This document shows positions 13,380-25,587 of a stretch of 64,000 bases of DNA, in pieces. Position 1 is the first letter of the stretch, and each line of letters opens with the position of its first letter. The notes beneath the pieces are model-generated. The model saw only the letters and a list, made by a program, of their open reading frames with translations. It was not told the DNA's origin and made no database searches. The translations under genes and the position numbers were made by a program. Source of the DNA: Ptychodera flava (taxonomy: Eukaryota > Hemichordata > Enteropneusta > Ptychoderidae); assembly GCF_041260155.1 (NCBI RefSeq), contig NC_091929.1, positions 26,701,580 to 26,765,579 on the forward strand. The letters are read 5' to 3'.

Positions 13380-14020
13380 CTTGAATTCCAAATTTTCAGA
13401 ACAACAAAATACCAACAGGGAAAAAATTACTAAAACCGACGGATAGAAATTAAATAATTATACTTATCACATCGGAGAAATATACAGCAGAGGTACGACG
13501 GGTTTCGTGGGTGAAAGTTTGATAGAACAGGAGAACTACTGTAAACGTCGCCGTGTCATTGAGCGTAGGCTTTCATGCATGCATGCTACCAGCATAGAGC
13601 AAGCAGGCTACACGGACCAGTGTTAGCTGTTGCTGTAAATATTCAAGTTGCTAGGGTGCCTTTTCATTGTTTCCAGGATGTTATAAACAATACTGTGCAT
13701 TTCGGGTAGAAGGTATTTTATCAAATGTAATGAGTCGTGATAAATTTATAACTTGCTGAAAGAAAATAGTCAGCTATGATAAGAAATTAAATTAAACAAT
13801 GCAACTCAAAATTTGTTGCATCTCTATATCTGAATAAACCAATCAACTAATTGATAGGTCAAGGGTCACAATATTTCCGACAAATGACGGACATTGCCGA
13901 AATTACCTCCGCCATTTTGGTTCACAGGAGGGTCAACCGGCACACGAACGAACTGGAAACAAAACTTCAGTTTGTAATAACTATCGTTTCGGCCGTGCCT
14001 TCGCTGGACCAGGCACAAAT
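13380..14020. promoter_or_regulatory. Shared head-to-head promoter region of the vWA gene and NDUFB2
   Basis: The 641 bp between two divergent start codons must contain both promoters. The vWA start itself reads AAGATGGCGGC, which matches the known YY1 binding consensus. A related CCGCCATTTTGG lies at 13908-13919 near the NDUFB2 side. A GCATGCATGC run occurs near 13573-13583. Transcription start sites cannot be placed from sequence alone. Confidence 0.5.
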
Positions 14021-16756
14021 ATGTCTTCGCTAACAAGATTAAGACCAGCACTATTGGCTGTCAGAGCAGTTAGGTCGCCACAATTTCAGCAAACCAGACA
14101 GTAAGTGTTCTAACATGCTGCATGAACGAGGCCTCTCAATATGCAATGCGAAGTCTACAACCTTTCAAAGGTCACGTTCACAATGACCGCACGTACGATT
14201 TCTCTTTTCAGTGTGGTTTGTTGTATTTTTTTGACAGCAATCATGGGGTGTATTTGTTAGACGATGGATCGATCATGTAAAACAGGTTGAAAGAGGAACA
14301 CAACAAGCATTTTCGCCCCTGGAATTTGTTACCGACCTCTTCTTACTCATGTTATCGAGTTATATGTCACAGTTGCTTGCAGCTGCAGCTCTCGGTTTTA
14401 CCTATGCGGGTCGGACAGCAAAATCTGGTTTTGCCGTCCCACATACCCAGGCAAAACCTCGAGCGACAGTGCTGCAGCTAAGTTGCTTATACCTGTGAAT
14501 ACGTAAACTCTATGTTTGCGAATGATAAAACTACGTTTCACATTATATCATGCGGTATAAAGATGTATTTTAAGGTCAGTGAAACATTTGTGTCAGACTC
14601 ATAATAAACATTTGTGACAGAAATATGTAGTGTTTGCCAAGGTGTAGGGACATAAGTGAATGATTGGAACTATGATGACACTTAAAGTACGGTGATATCT
14701 CAAAGAGAAACTATCGGGGCAAGAGTTCCTTTAGTCCCCTTGTGGAAATCACTTTAATCGTTGATTTCCTTGGAATAAGCACAGCAAATAAACTGTTGGA
14801 GGGGTTGAGAATTAAGGTTAGTTTTAGGGCTATCGTACTTAAAAGTGTTGTATATCCTACCAAAGAAAAAACATTAGGGTGGGTGGGGCCTTAAGGAACT
14901 CTTTCCGGTATCGGATACTGAGAGAACCCAGTAAAATTCAGCAAAAATATTGATAGGTTTAACATCATGAATAACTATTTCACTGACCTTAAAAATATGA
15001 CATCCATATAGCGTCTCATATGTGAAACATAATGTTATCATTTGCAAACATACCCACTAGTGCACTCATAACTGTTGCCAAAGATATTGTGACAATATCC
15101 CAATACCTTTGGCAACAGTTGAGAGCTGTTATTGTTAAAACAAATTGTATTTGTTTACTCCACTACAGTGGCCTGTACCAATGGACATATATTAATAATA
15201 ATAATAATTATGATATTAATAATGTCCACAGGTATTGCACCTAATGTCTTAGAACAGAGCTTGAGGCACAAAAATGACAAAGTGCACTAGTACAAAGTAT
15301 GTTAACACATATTGTTTCATCTGATCACTTTACAGTGGTTCCCTAGTATACAGAGGTGTACCACCACCAACCCGGAAAGCCTACCTATGGGGAGAAGCCA
15401 TCATGGGTCTCACATGGTTTTGGATTCTATGGAGGTATTACCATGATCCAGAGTTGATCTGGGTAGGTACATGTAACTATAATTTACTACCAGAGATTAT
15501 CTGGGTAGGTACAGGTAACCATACTTTACTACCAGAGATGATCTGGGTAGGTACAAGTAACCATACTTTACTACCAGAGATGATCAGGGTTGGTACAAGT
15601 AACCATACTTTACTACCAGAGATGATCAGGGTAGGTACAAGTAACCATACTTTACTACCAGAGATGATCAGGGTAGGTACAAGTAACCATACTTTACTAC
15701 CAGAGATGATCAGGGTAAGTACAAGTAACCATTCTTACTACCAGAGATGATCAGGGTAGGTACAAGTAACCATACTTTACTACCAGAGATGATCAGGGTA
15801 AGTACAAGTAACCATTCTTACCACCAGAGATGATCAAGGTGGGTACAAATAACCATACTTTACTACCAGAGATGATCAGGGTAGGTACAAGTAACCATTC
15901 TTACTACCAGAGATGATCAAGGTGGGTACAAATAACCATACTTTACTACCAGAGATTATCTGGGTAGGTACATGTAACCATAGTTTACAGGGTAGTAGAT
16001 ACATGTAACCATGGTTTACTACCAGAGATGATCTGGGTAGGTACAAGTAACCATACTTTACCACCAGAGATGATCTGGGTAGGTACAAGTAACCATACTT
16101 TACTACCAGAGATGATCTGGGTAGGTACAAGTAACCATACTTTACTACCAGAGATGACCTGGGTAGGTACAAGTAACCATACTTTACTACCAAGATGATC
16201 TGGGTAGGTACAAGTAACCATACTTTGCTACCAGAGATTATCTGGGTAGTTACAAGTAACTATAGTTTACAGGGTACTAGTAGATACATGTAACCATGGT
16301 TTACTATCAGAGATGATCTGGGTAGGTACAAGCATAGACAGTTGAAGCTTCTGTCTATGGTACAAGTAACCACATTTTGCTACCAGAGATGATCTGTCTT
16401 GGCATGTTGGGGAAGTATACTGCCTGACAGGACATGGTTTACAGGGAAAAGGAATGCAAGGTATATGGTGTAAGAAGTTAGATGGTGAACTTATAACTGA
16501 AAGCAAATAGCAACAGAGTATCTGATATTCAAGCCTATAGGCACCACACACTTTCAACAACTTGTAATATTAACTGCCAGACCTCCCAAAATATGTTTCA
16601 TTGAGAATATGTGCATATCACAACGTTCAGTACATTGGTGCAGTGATTGACACCATATTTATGATTTCTTTTGTACTGCAGGGCCATTTCCCGTACCCAG
16701 ACACTTCTAAGTGGACAAATGAAGAGTTGGGTATTCCACCAGATGATGAAGACTGA
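14021..16756 (+). CDS. NDUFB2: NADH dehydrogenase [ubiquinone] 1 beta subcomplex subunit 2
   Basis: Three coding exons: 14021-14100, 15336-15462 and 16682-16756, together 282 bp (93 residues plus stop). NDUFB2 is a small accessory subunit in the membrane arm of mitochondrial complex I. The N terminus MSSLTRLRPALLAVRAVR is basic and amphipathic, as expected for a mitochondrial presequence. Exon 2 encodes one membrane segment with LTWFWILWRYYHDPE, matching human LMWFWILWRFWHDSE. Exon 3 encodes GHFPYPDTSKWTNEELGIPP followed by DDED and the stop, almost identical to the vertebrate C terminus. The protein is slightly shorter than human (105). Donors are ACA|GTAAGT and TGG|GTAGGT; acceptors are TTTACAG|T and TGCAG|G. 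Intron 2 holds a minisatellite whose first unit spans the exon 2 donor. Confidence 0.95.
14101..15335 (+). other. Intron 1 of NDUFB2
   Basis: A 1235-bp intron with donor GTAAGTG and acceptor CACTTTACAG. It is AT-rich with a short AAT run near 15186-15206. The open frame at 14287-14481 has no recognisable features. Confidence 0.8.
15451..16395 (+). repeat. 42-bp minisatellite starting at the NDUFB2 exon 2 donor
   Basis: Roughly 19-20 tandem units of about 42 bp, each containing CCAGAGATGATCTGGGTAGG then TACAAGTAACCATACTTTAC with variants. The first unit is the last 12 bp of NDUFB2 exon 2 plus its 5' splice site. Copies of the donor sequence therefore recur every 42 bp (15505, 15547, 15589, 15631, 15673, 15715 and on). 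Two longer blocks containing ACAGGGTA and ATACATGTAACCATGG (near 15985 and 16270) indicate a higher-order duplication. Some units are 41 bp. Confidence 0.95.
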
Positions 16757-17523
16757 GTGCCAAGTGAACTGAAATAACTTTTAAGTAAGATCCCATGTGT
16801 AATGCTTTAGTCGAGTGGCTTATATCGCTGATGCCTGCTGTTCATAAAAATTACCTGAGATATGAATCTTATTATTCCATCCTGGGATTGCTTTATTCTG
16901 TGCAGATACCTTTTCTTGAGAAAGCTGGTCCAGTCAAACCTGCTATTCTCAAATGAGATGGACGTCTTTGATCATTTGTGGATAGAACGTAATGGACAAT
17001 GTGTGAGTCGTTGTAACACACCAGTGACTTAAAGTTCTAGACTCAATTGCCATGTATATTTCGTGTTTGTGTGCATGATTCGGGAGGGATAATCTAAAAT
17101 TTAAAGATATTCCTAGATTGACTGTTTTGAAGCCTTGTGTGATGAGAAAATCTAATAGCCCTGTATGTATTTTACATCTTCCAAAGTTGGTACGAAACTT
17201 AAGTGTGATCAATAGATACATTTTTTCACAGTGTCATGTTTCTGTTTCAGATGGTGTGATTAGAGGAACAACGTGTTATTTGGTGATAGATGGGGCCATA
17301 TATGGATTATTGTAGTGTTGCACCAACAACAGCCGAAGGATTTCAATACGTGTGCTGCTTTTGTCTGAATTCACCCCAAACTGCTAACAATACAACCTCC
17401 CATTATTGTTCACAATGAACTTGCCCTTGCCAGAAAAACAGACAAGTGGTCATGTTAATGCAAGAGTGAAAATAAAAAGTTTCTCAAATGTGGGACATTT
17501 CATGTTGATTTCAGTTCTCTGTA

Positions 17524-17567
17524 AATAAAATATAGGATTTGAATAAAGATTTTTGAATTACAATAAA
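17524..17567 (+). promoter_or_regulatory. NDUFB2 polyadenylation signals
   Basis: Three AATAAA hexamers lie at 17524-17529, 17542-17547 and 17562-17567, about 800 bp after the NDUFB2 stop and on the correct strand. They plausibly end an NDUFB2 3' UTR of about 0.8 kb. Confidence 0.6.
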
Positions 17568-17579
17568 ATCATGTCCAAT

Positions 17580-18499
17580 TTGTCTTAATTTCTAGAGATT
17601 TACACAAGACTTGCTTGAGGGCGCTGTTTATGACAATCTGGTATTTCAGACAAACATCGAGGTTCTTACAATAAGATGAAGTCAATGACAGGACAGAACA
17701 CATTTTATTTGTTGGTCAAGGGATTATTTAATGTTGTCGATACAACAGTATATCACGGTTACACCATGATTATATTTACAAATTCTTGCATGCTACCAAA
17801 TTGATTTCTCAAACACTGCCATTCTGACATTCCAATCGTACCATTGGCATGTACATGTTGTATAGAGATCCAACAGAACAATGCAAAATCAAAGTTTTAC
17901 AATACCATCGTTGTTCCAGATAAACAAAAATACCGGGCGAATAAATATAAATGTATTTGTAAAACAATGCCCAGTGTATATTGCATGCATAAAAATAACT
18001 TTAGATCAATATTTAACATCCCTTTTATACATATTAGTGCTTTCCTTGTTGACCACGCACATCTGCATGAAGCAGGTTTAACAGGTTCCTGAATGGTTCT
18101 ACTCCGGAATAAAAAGGACGCGATGCGTACGCCGTTCTACATACTCAGTACGCCCAAATAATCACGTGATGCTGGTACAAACAAACCCACAAGTGTACTG
18201 AACGCGTATGGAAATACACGTACGTCTGTGCGCGTTTGCGCACATGGCTTTGTTTGTACCGTGGTTGATTCGAATTCTGGGTTTGGCCTGAATTCATGAT
18301 TGAAGATTGAAATTACATCATCCGACTCCAGCTAGACCTTGCATTTATTAGAGTAGTTCAGTGTGAGTGTTGCCAGGAACCCACCTTACCAAAATCATAG
18401 TCTCTGCAAATTCCTCTAATGTAGGCATCCACTAGGCATCCCCTCCCATAGTGCATGCATGTAGTTGTGCATGCTATTTTATTAAGATCTAGAAATAAA
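17580..18499. other. Intergenic spacer between NDUFB2 and an inverted-repeat element
   Basis: No gene is recognised. A CpG-bearing patch at about 18110-18260 contains a 12-bp inverted repeat, GGTACAAACAAA at 18174-18185 and TTTGTTTGTACC at 18249-18260. The rest is AT-rich without clear structure. Confidence 0.4.
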
Positions 18500-18865
18500 C
18501 ACTGTAATACTATGACAGAACTCCATGGAGACAGTGCAAGCAGTATTTGCATTGGGGCTTGTGGTATATTCTGCTGCTGTCCCTGACGGACCCAAGTCGC
18601 TTGGCTTTTCTGGGCAGAAGTTACTGGCTGTGGGCCATCGCATTCACCCCATGATCTATGCAACAGCCTACACGAGTATATTGCTTCAATTTACTGGTTT
18701 GTATTTATATGCCCACAGACTTTGGGCAAGTCTCCCGCTGTCCCAGTATGAGACTCACACTTGTGCCAGAGCAGCGGAATACTATGAAAGCCTGTGTGCA
18801 AGTACATGGAGTACAGCCGGCTTGCACCGTCTCACCATGGGGTTCTGTTATTATTACATATGTTA
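18500..18865. repeat. Inverted-repeat (MITE-like) element
   Basis: The two ends are imperfect inverted copies. The left end has GACAGAACTCCATGG then AGACAGTGCAAGC (about 18513-18542). The right end has GGCTTGCACCGTCTC then ACCATGGGGTTCTGTTATTA (about 18817-18855). The arms reach about 45 bp with mismatches and small gaps. The open frames on both strands across this stretch (18525-18884 and 18358-18663) are best explained by this element. Confidence 0.5.
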
Positions 18866-19748
18866 CGACAGAAGACAAAAATAATGATGTCAAGGATGAC
18901 ATGTACTGACATCTGAAAGTTTGGAAAAATAAGATGTACTAAGTTCCTATTCTTACAATTAAGATGTGTTATCCACTCTCTTTGATACAAAAATATAGTA
19001 CTAGTAAGCACTGTTGCAGCTATTGTCTTTAAATTAAAATCTTTTCTTGCAGTAGTAAATCTTGTAGACGACCTTATAACGTAGCATTTCACATACTGTC
19101 GCAGATATCCATCTTGGACAGAGCAAAGCACATGTATGAAACCAGAGTATCATAGCGGTAAAGCTACGTTTATAGATGCCTGCAAGAGACAAAGCTTTGA
19201 GCATAGTCCCTCCACTAAAAAGGACTCTGCTAAAAGAAACATCAGGATGTAAAAATTGCTTAACTTTCCATATTTGAGGGTACAGAAAATCTATGCCGGA
19301 CATGTTTTTCCATTGGAGTGTCAAATCTCTTAATCACCGTGGTTACAACATTATCTTAAAATTTGATGAGCTCTTGGTTTGTAGAGTAAATACGCCATAT
19401 GCACTCATGAAAATCTCTTCAATGTTAGAGTAATGAGGAATTTTTGTACGAATTATCAGTTCTATTTTCCTATTGCAAGATGAGAGTTGAGGAATTGTAC
19501 AAGGAATAATTTTCCAGAATAAATTATTGAATCTGCCTCAGGCAAATTGCTTAGAGGCTATGTAAAAGTGAGACTGTTTGAGGCAAGTAGTCATAAAGTC
19601 AGTGAATGACTCATTGATAGTACTATGACAAAATGGCTACTATCAGAACTCTTACATGCTCTAAGTGATTTGTATGCCAGTCTACAGCATACAAAATCTG
19701 TAGACGTATCAACAACAGTCTTAATGAAACCTTCAGCTGCTTTGTGTT
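18866..19748. other. Intergenic spacer
   Basis: AT-rich, with two short minus-strand open frames (18832-19131 and 19034-19324) that show no domain or motif. Nothing further was noticed. Confidence 0.35.
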
Positions 19749-20097
19749 TAAGGTAGTAAATGCCTTGAAAGTGAGAGACTTAAACTTTGCCCAAACTTTC
19801 CTCTATGAAACTTTCAACCGCTTTCTTACCAAATCACAAAGATCGGGTCATAGTACAAATTTTGGTACTGGAGAAACAAATTACCTAACATTCACCTATA
19901 TTTGAAATTCAAAATGGCCGCCATCCCTGTGTTAACTCAATGGCGGAAAATAAATCTTGATTTTCACAATACGGAGACGGCAAAATTTTTTCTTACTCCA
20001 TGACCTTCAAAATAATCCACTACAAATGGTAAACAAGAAAAGTGTTGGAAAAATTTGCAAGTCAGAATATCTGTCCCCAAGGCGCGTTCTACCTTAA
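19749..20097. repeat. MITE-like element, family A (copy 2, best ends)
   Basis: The left end reads TTAAGGTAGTAAATGCCTTG and the right end GGCGCGTTCTACCTTAA. These are terminal inverted repeats of about 15 bp with TTAA on both sides. The interior carries the AAATGGCCGCCATCCC block shared with four other copies. A TTAA target suggests the piggyBac superfamily; no transposase is present. Confidence 0.7.
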
Positions 20098-20282
20098 CAT
20101 CAGAAGATGACCCAGTGTTCTGTACAAACTGACCTATTAGTGACAGGTGAGTTCTTTGTATTTCCGAAGAAGTAAAGAAAAATAACTTACAAATAACTTA
20201 CAAGCGTTGTCATCAAATACAGAAGATTTCACTATCCCAATGTATTGATATCACGTTGACTGATGCAAAGTTCAAAAATTCC

Positions 20283-20288
20283 TTTATT
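20283..20288 (-). promoter_or_regulatory. Candidate PRDM4 polyadenylation signal
   Basis: TTTATT on the plus strand is AATAAA on the minus strand, about 150 bp past the PRDM4 stop codon. It would give a short 3' UTR. Confidence 0.5.
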
Positions 20289-20434
20289 AGCTCAAAGAGT
20301 TAAAAAATCCTAAAAGCAAGAGAGCATATGCTTTTTGTTCACATATTCCCATGACAGTCTTTCAAAGAAATAAGTATGTGAGGTAGATAAGTCTGAACTT
20401 GGCATTGAAAGAAGATCCTGCGAGTACTGAGTAA

Positions 20435-23400
20435 CTATTCTTCAATGCTAGAGGTCACGGAACCTTGTTCCTGAGAGCCTGTTGCTTCACAGACTTCGTT
20501 GGTTATAATTTGCCCGCTCTGCGGGAGACTTTGTGATGAGGTGGGTACCTGTGGGTGCTGTTGTACACCCATCTGCGGTTGGACGGGAGTGGCACCAGGC
20601 AACCCGCTGGGTTGTCCCGGTTGAACCTGGGTGGCCGGGCTCTCTGTTTCATGATCGTCGAACGTGATTGGCCGCCTGACCCGGTTTGTCCTTCGTGGGT
20701 TATTCATCGTATACTCTCCGCTAGAGCTTGGCTCCATGCTACTGTCAGCTGCCATTTGCACAGTGGTTTGGTACCGCCGTACCACGGTGCCGTTGGCACG
20801 CATCGACGACCGCGGCGTCCTTGGTTTCGTCTCGCGAGGTCCTTTGCAGATCTCGCTGTGTCTCTTGAGGTGGTATTTGGTTTGGAAAGCTTTTTCACAT
20901 TTGTCACACTTGTGTTCCCTGGCACCGGTGTGCGTCAGTAAGTGCTTCTTAAGGTGTTGCAATCTCCAGAAAATCCTACCACATTGATTACACTGCACCT
21001 GAACATCAAATCACATATCAAGTCAAATTTCAACGGTGTACAAAAAAGACAGCAAAAATCACCAAAAGCGAATGTCAGACAAAAATCGTAGTCCTAGGTG
21101 GGTAGAAAGCTGTTTTCTAACAATAAGAATTAAATAAATATTTTCAAGTGAGTAAAATTCTTAAGAATATAGCCTAGGTCAATATTCACAGGGCAGGTTT
21201 TAACCCCTTGATTGTCATTACCAATGTTACACTATAGGTCAATTACAGTATGTCATTAACACGAATGTGACTATGCCGGAATTTTCTGGCACCAAACATA
21301 TACAGTAATTCATTATGCCCCTTGAAATTTCCAGAATACAACGTAGTTGAGGTTGAGGTAAGGGGACAAGGCCCTCCCTAACACAATGTAAAAATTTGAG
21401 AATCTAATTATCTATCCTTTGAGAATCTAATTATCTATCCCTCAGGTACATTCAACCTTTCACCACAATGGTTTGACTCAATCCAATTGTCTTTTATCGT
21501 AAAGTTGGACCACTACAATGGGAAAATAGGGGTAAACTGTTCAATTTGACAAAGGAAGCATATTCTTTCAGCCTGAGCAAAGACTTACTTGTTTTTCCTT
21601 GGTGTGCATGTACGTATGCTGTCTGACGTCAGAGTGTCTACTGAACATCCTATCACAGTACTGGCATTTCAGTTTCTTTTCTCCAGTGTGTGTCACCATG
21701 TGAGATGTCAAATGTGCTTTCTGACGGAACGTTTTATCACACACGGTGCACTTGAACTTCTTCAATCCTGTAGATAGTAACAGTACCATAAGCTTCTTTT
21801 ACATAAAATAAAAAAAACACACTGACACAAAAAGAACAAATCTGGTAACGTAAAATTGTTTTGTTGTGAGACAGTAATTTTAGATATGCATTAGGAAACA
21901 AAGTCATCATTGATGACACAGTCCCCACTTGTTAATGGGTACTTTAATTACAAGTCCTCAGAGAGGATAGAGTACTCTTCATTAATTAGGTCTCTGATAA
22001 AAACACTGCGATACAGATGGCGCTCAATGGCCAAGAATGAGTTCCATGGTGATGAAAACATAAAACCAGTGTAGGCCACCATCCTAATTACAAAAGGTCA
22101 TTAAATGAGTCAATTAGTAATTAATCGACAGAGTGTTGCAAAAAATTTTGCATGCTATCCTAACACTGACAGATTATCACTGGTACCATATTTCATAAAG
22201 TTTGATGCAGTATTTACAACAGTATGTGATCAACATCTGTACCAAGTTTCATCAAATTTAACACAGTATTTGTGGATATAACACTCTAATTAGGAAAGTT
22301 CATTACATATGCAATTACAAATTAATTAACATGACACTAATAAATGTCTTTTTCACTGTTAAAGCAATGTGAGCTTAACATCTGTACCAAGTTTTATGAA
22401 ATTTGATGAAGTATTTCTTGACATATCAGCCTAATTATGAAACTTATGTAATTGACATGATACTTCTACATGCCATAAAACAAATTGATGTGCATATGTA
22501 TGAAATAGGTCAATGTCCTTGTACCAACTTTGAATGATACTGGTTGAAACATGTCTGAGTTATGGCTCTGTACATGATCTTACTTGATCTTACTATCTAA
22601 AAAATCAACATGCATATGTACGACATAGGTCAATGTCCTTGTACCAACTTTGAATGAAATCGGTTGAGATGTGCCTGAGTTATGGCTCTGTACATGAAAA
22701 AATCGTAAGAAAATGGCCGCATGGCAGCCATATTGGATTGTATCACAAAACAAATGACGTGCATATGTATGTCATATGATGTACTCCTTGTACCAAGTTT
22801 GTATTAAATCTCTCTAGGCATCTCTGAGATATCTGCGTAAACGGACGCACGTACACACACACGCACGGACGGACAGACGCACGCATGGACATGACCAAAC
22901 CTATAAGTAACCCCAGACGGTGTCCGTGGGGACTAAAAAGGTTCAGCTGGGGGTCAGGGGTACTTAAAACACATGCATGACAAACAAAAGTCATTCCATT
23001 TAGGGGAGGAGATAAAAGCGCTACTTTAGGGCAATATTGAAATCAAGACCATAGTGTTATTTGTTACAGTTATTCAAATGGTGTCTTTTGAATTATTCCG
23101 AAATATGACATACAGTGATAACAAGAGAATTCAGGAAATGGACTTAAAAACAAAAGATTTTTTGGTTTACTTGTCTGAGGGTGCCACGTCAGGAAAATGA
23201 TAGAAATGCTGTCTTACCTGTGTGGATTGAAGCATGCATTCGTAAGTTGCTTGGATCTGTAAATGTCTTGTCACAATGCTCACACTTGTGAGGTTTGACA
23301 CCCATATGGACCAGCACATGGACGTTTAGCTTGGCCGATGACGTGAACGCTCTAGAACACATGTGGCACTTCCATTTGCGCACGCTCATGTCGGGATGGG

Positions 23401-25548
23401 CGTACTTCATGTGTCTGCCGAGTTGATTGAGATCAGCGAACTGTTTCTCACACTGGCTGCATTTGTAGGACTCCTCTGGTTTTTCTGTCACTCCTACAGT
23501 AAAAGATACAAAAGATGAACTATGAACAGACACATTGGAAAACAGAAACACCTTTCCTTGTAGGGTCATCCACATTAAATGGCCAGCCGCTGTAACCTTT
23601 CTCTATTTTTGTTGTGGATGTCAATTGCAGGTTCTTGCATTACTCCAAAAATCATGTTGAAAGACCAACTAATAGCTTGAGTCTGCCCTATACCAATGCA
23701 AGCAATAAACAACACCCAGAGACAGCATACCACGAGATTTTGACTCTCTTTGATTTTCTCTGTATTTGAGCGATCAATACACTGGTATGATATTATTTAT
23801 ACTATTATGTATGTTATATTATCATTTTCTTGAGGTAGAGGTGCATCAAATAGGATGACAGGGTACACTGATCATGAAATCAATGAAAATTACATTATTG
23901 AGTTATTATTCTTCAAAGAACTGTTCTCAAAGGATTTCTTATTGATGTCAATGATATTTTACAATGTCCGTAACGTAGAGAAATCAACCTAAAACTGCCA
24001 CTCAAAAATCAATGTCCCTGCTCACAAGATCCAAAGAAATGTGTCCTGACTTTACCAGATTGATCATAATACAACCAAGACCGAAAGACCCGTTACTTGA
24101 GGGCGCTCTCTACGCTTCCCCGTCCTAGGGAGTGTGGAGAGTGCCCTCAGTGGAGAGCGCCCTCAAGAAACGGATCTTTCAGTCTACCGACAACCCACCT
24201 ATGAGTTTTGCGTAATCTCTGTTGTACCACACTAAGAGTTCCTCCGCTGATTTGATGTCCTGGTTTGTAGTGAAATAGATGCTGCTGCCGTATTGGTGAG
24301 CTACAAGGTTCTGTTCGGCGTGGGTTCGTGCGCGCTTCACAAAAATCATCCAGTTGGCCTCATTCTCGTCACGGCCATCAATCTGGTACGTCACTTTGCC
24401 ATCGCGAAAGATCTAAAATTAAAAGTGGGAGAGCTTATAAATCCTACCGGTACTTTTGTAATTCCTTACCAAAGCTTGAAAAAAATAAAAGTTACGTTTA
24501 CAATACATTTTTTTCGATGAGTCCACATAAGTTGCCATATGGAGAGCACTTAAATTACAACAATATAATGAGAAAAGTTGTACCTGGAAATGTAAAATTA
24601 GTGGTCAAATCAGATGAGATACAGATAGATTTCAGTATGGAAAATTTTCTGAAATATCTGAATTTCGTATTTTAACCCTTTAATTAACACTAAAATTATA
24701 ATATGACCCCATCGTTTCTGTGATGACCTCTTTGTAGTGCAATGACCTTAAAAAGTTGGAATGACACATTCCACTATAAACAAATAGCTTTCATTTCCCT
24801 ATAATGAGAAATTGCCTCGATTAAAACTCATACATTGCACTGCAACAATTTCACCCAGATTTTTTCAAAACCAATGAAATTAGACGTTACATATTGAATA
24901 CTTCAAATACAATAGCAAGAAATACTTACATCCCATATCATTGGTGAGTGAAATGCATTGTCTGTATCTAGTGGTTTGGTAATCTTGCCTTGCAGGGGTC
25001 CAAACATAGTTCTGCTGGGAATGGGTTCATGGGTCCATACACCTAACACACCTAGTCACAAAGGAGATATGTATGAATGAATGAATGATTGATGTGATAG
25101 CCAGTGACAGAATGATTTCACTATATCAATGAACTTGAATCAACGATCAGGCTTCATAGAAAAGTAGAATTTCAAACACCAGTAAAAAATTTTGGTGATC
25201 AGCTTCTAGGTGTATCTCCTGGAAGCAGTGCTTCAAATATGTTTGTGTCTAACAATATTATGTCTCTCGGGGAAGTTATCCGACAAAGTATTTACAACTG
25301 TAAATGCAGAATTGATAGATCTTCAAGCGCATTGATTTCTGTCATATGTAATTCAGACTGGAATTGTCACAGTAAGATTTTCCGTCTCTGGAGGAAGCAG
25401 TTGTACACAATTTAAGTCTTTCTTTTGCAAGTGTTTCTCATTCTCTCTGTTTCTTCTTTCTGTGTTTTTTCTTTGTTTCTGATCATTTCAGTTTAATTTT
25501 TCTTTTGTTTGTGTAATGCTGATATGGACATATTGTCTGAAATAAACT

Positions 25549-25587
<39 letters not shown>

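Noticed and set aside
15403-15750. 115-codon frame with 14-residue repeats as a separate gene
   Set aside because: It is NDUFB2 exon 2 reading on into the intronic minisatellite; the authentic exon ends at 15462. It is kept only as a finding about decoy donors.
15876-16560. Minus-strand frames of 78-105 codons with repeated Val-Pro-Thr-Gln
   Set aside because: They are antisense translations of the same minisatellite.
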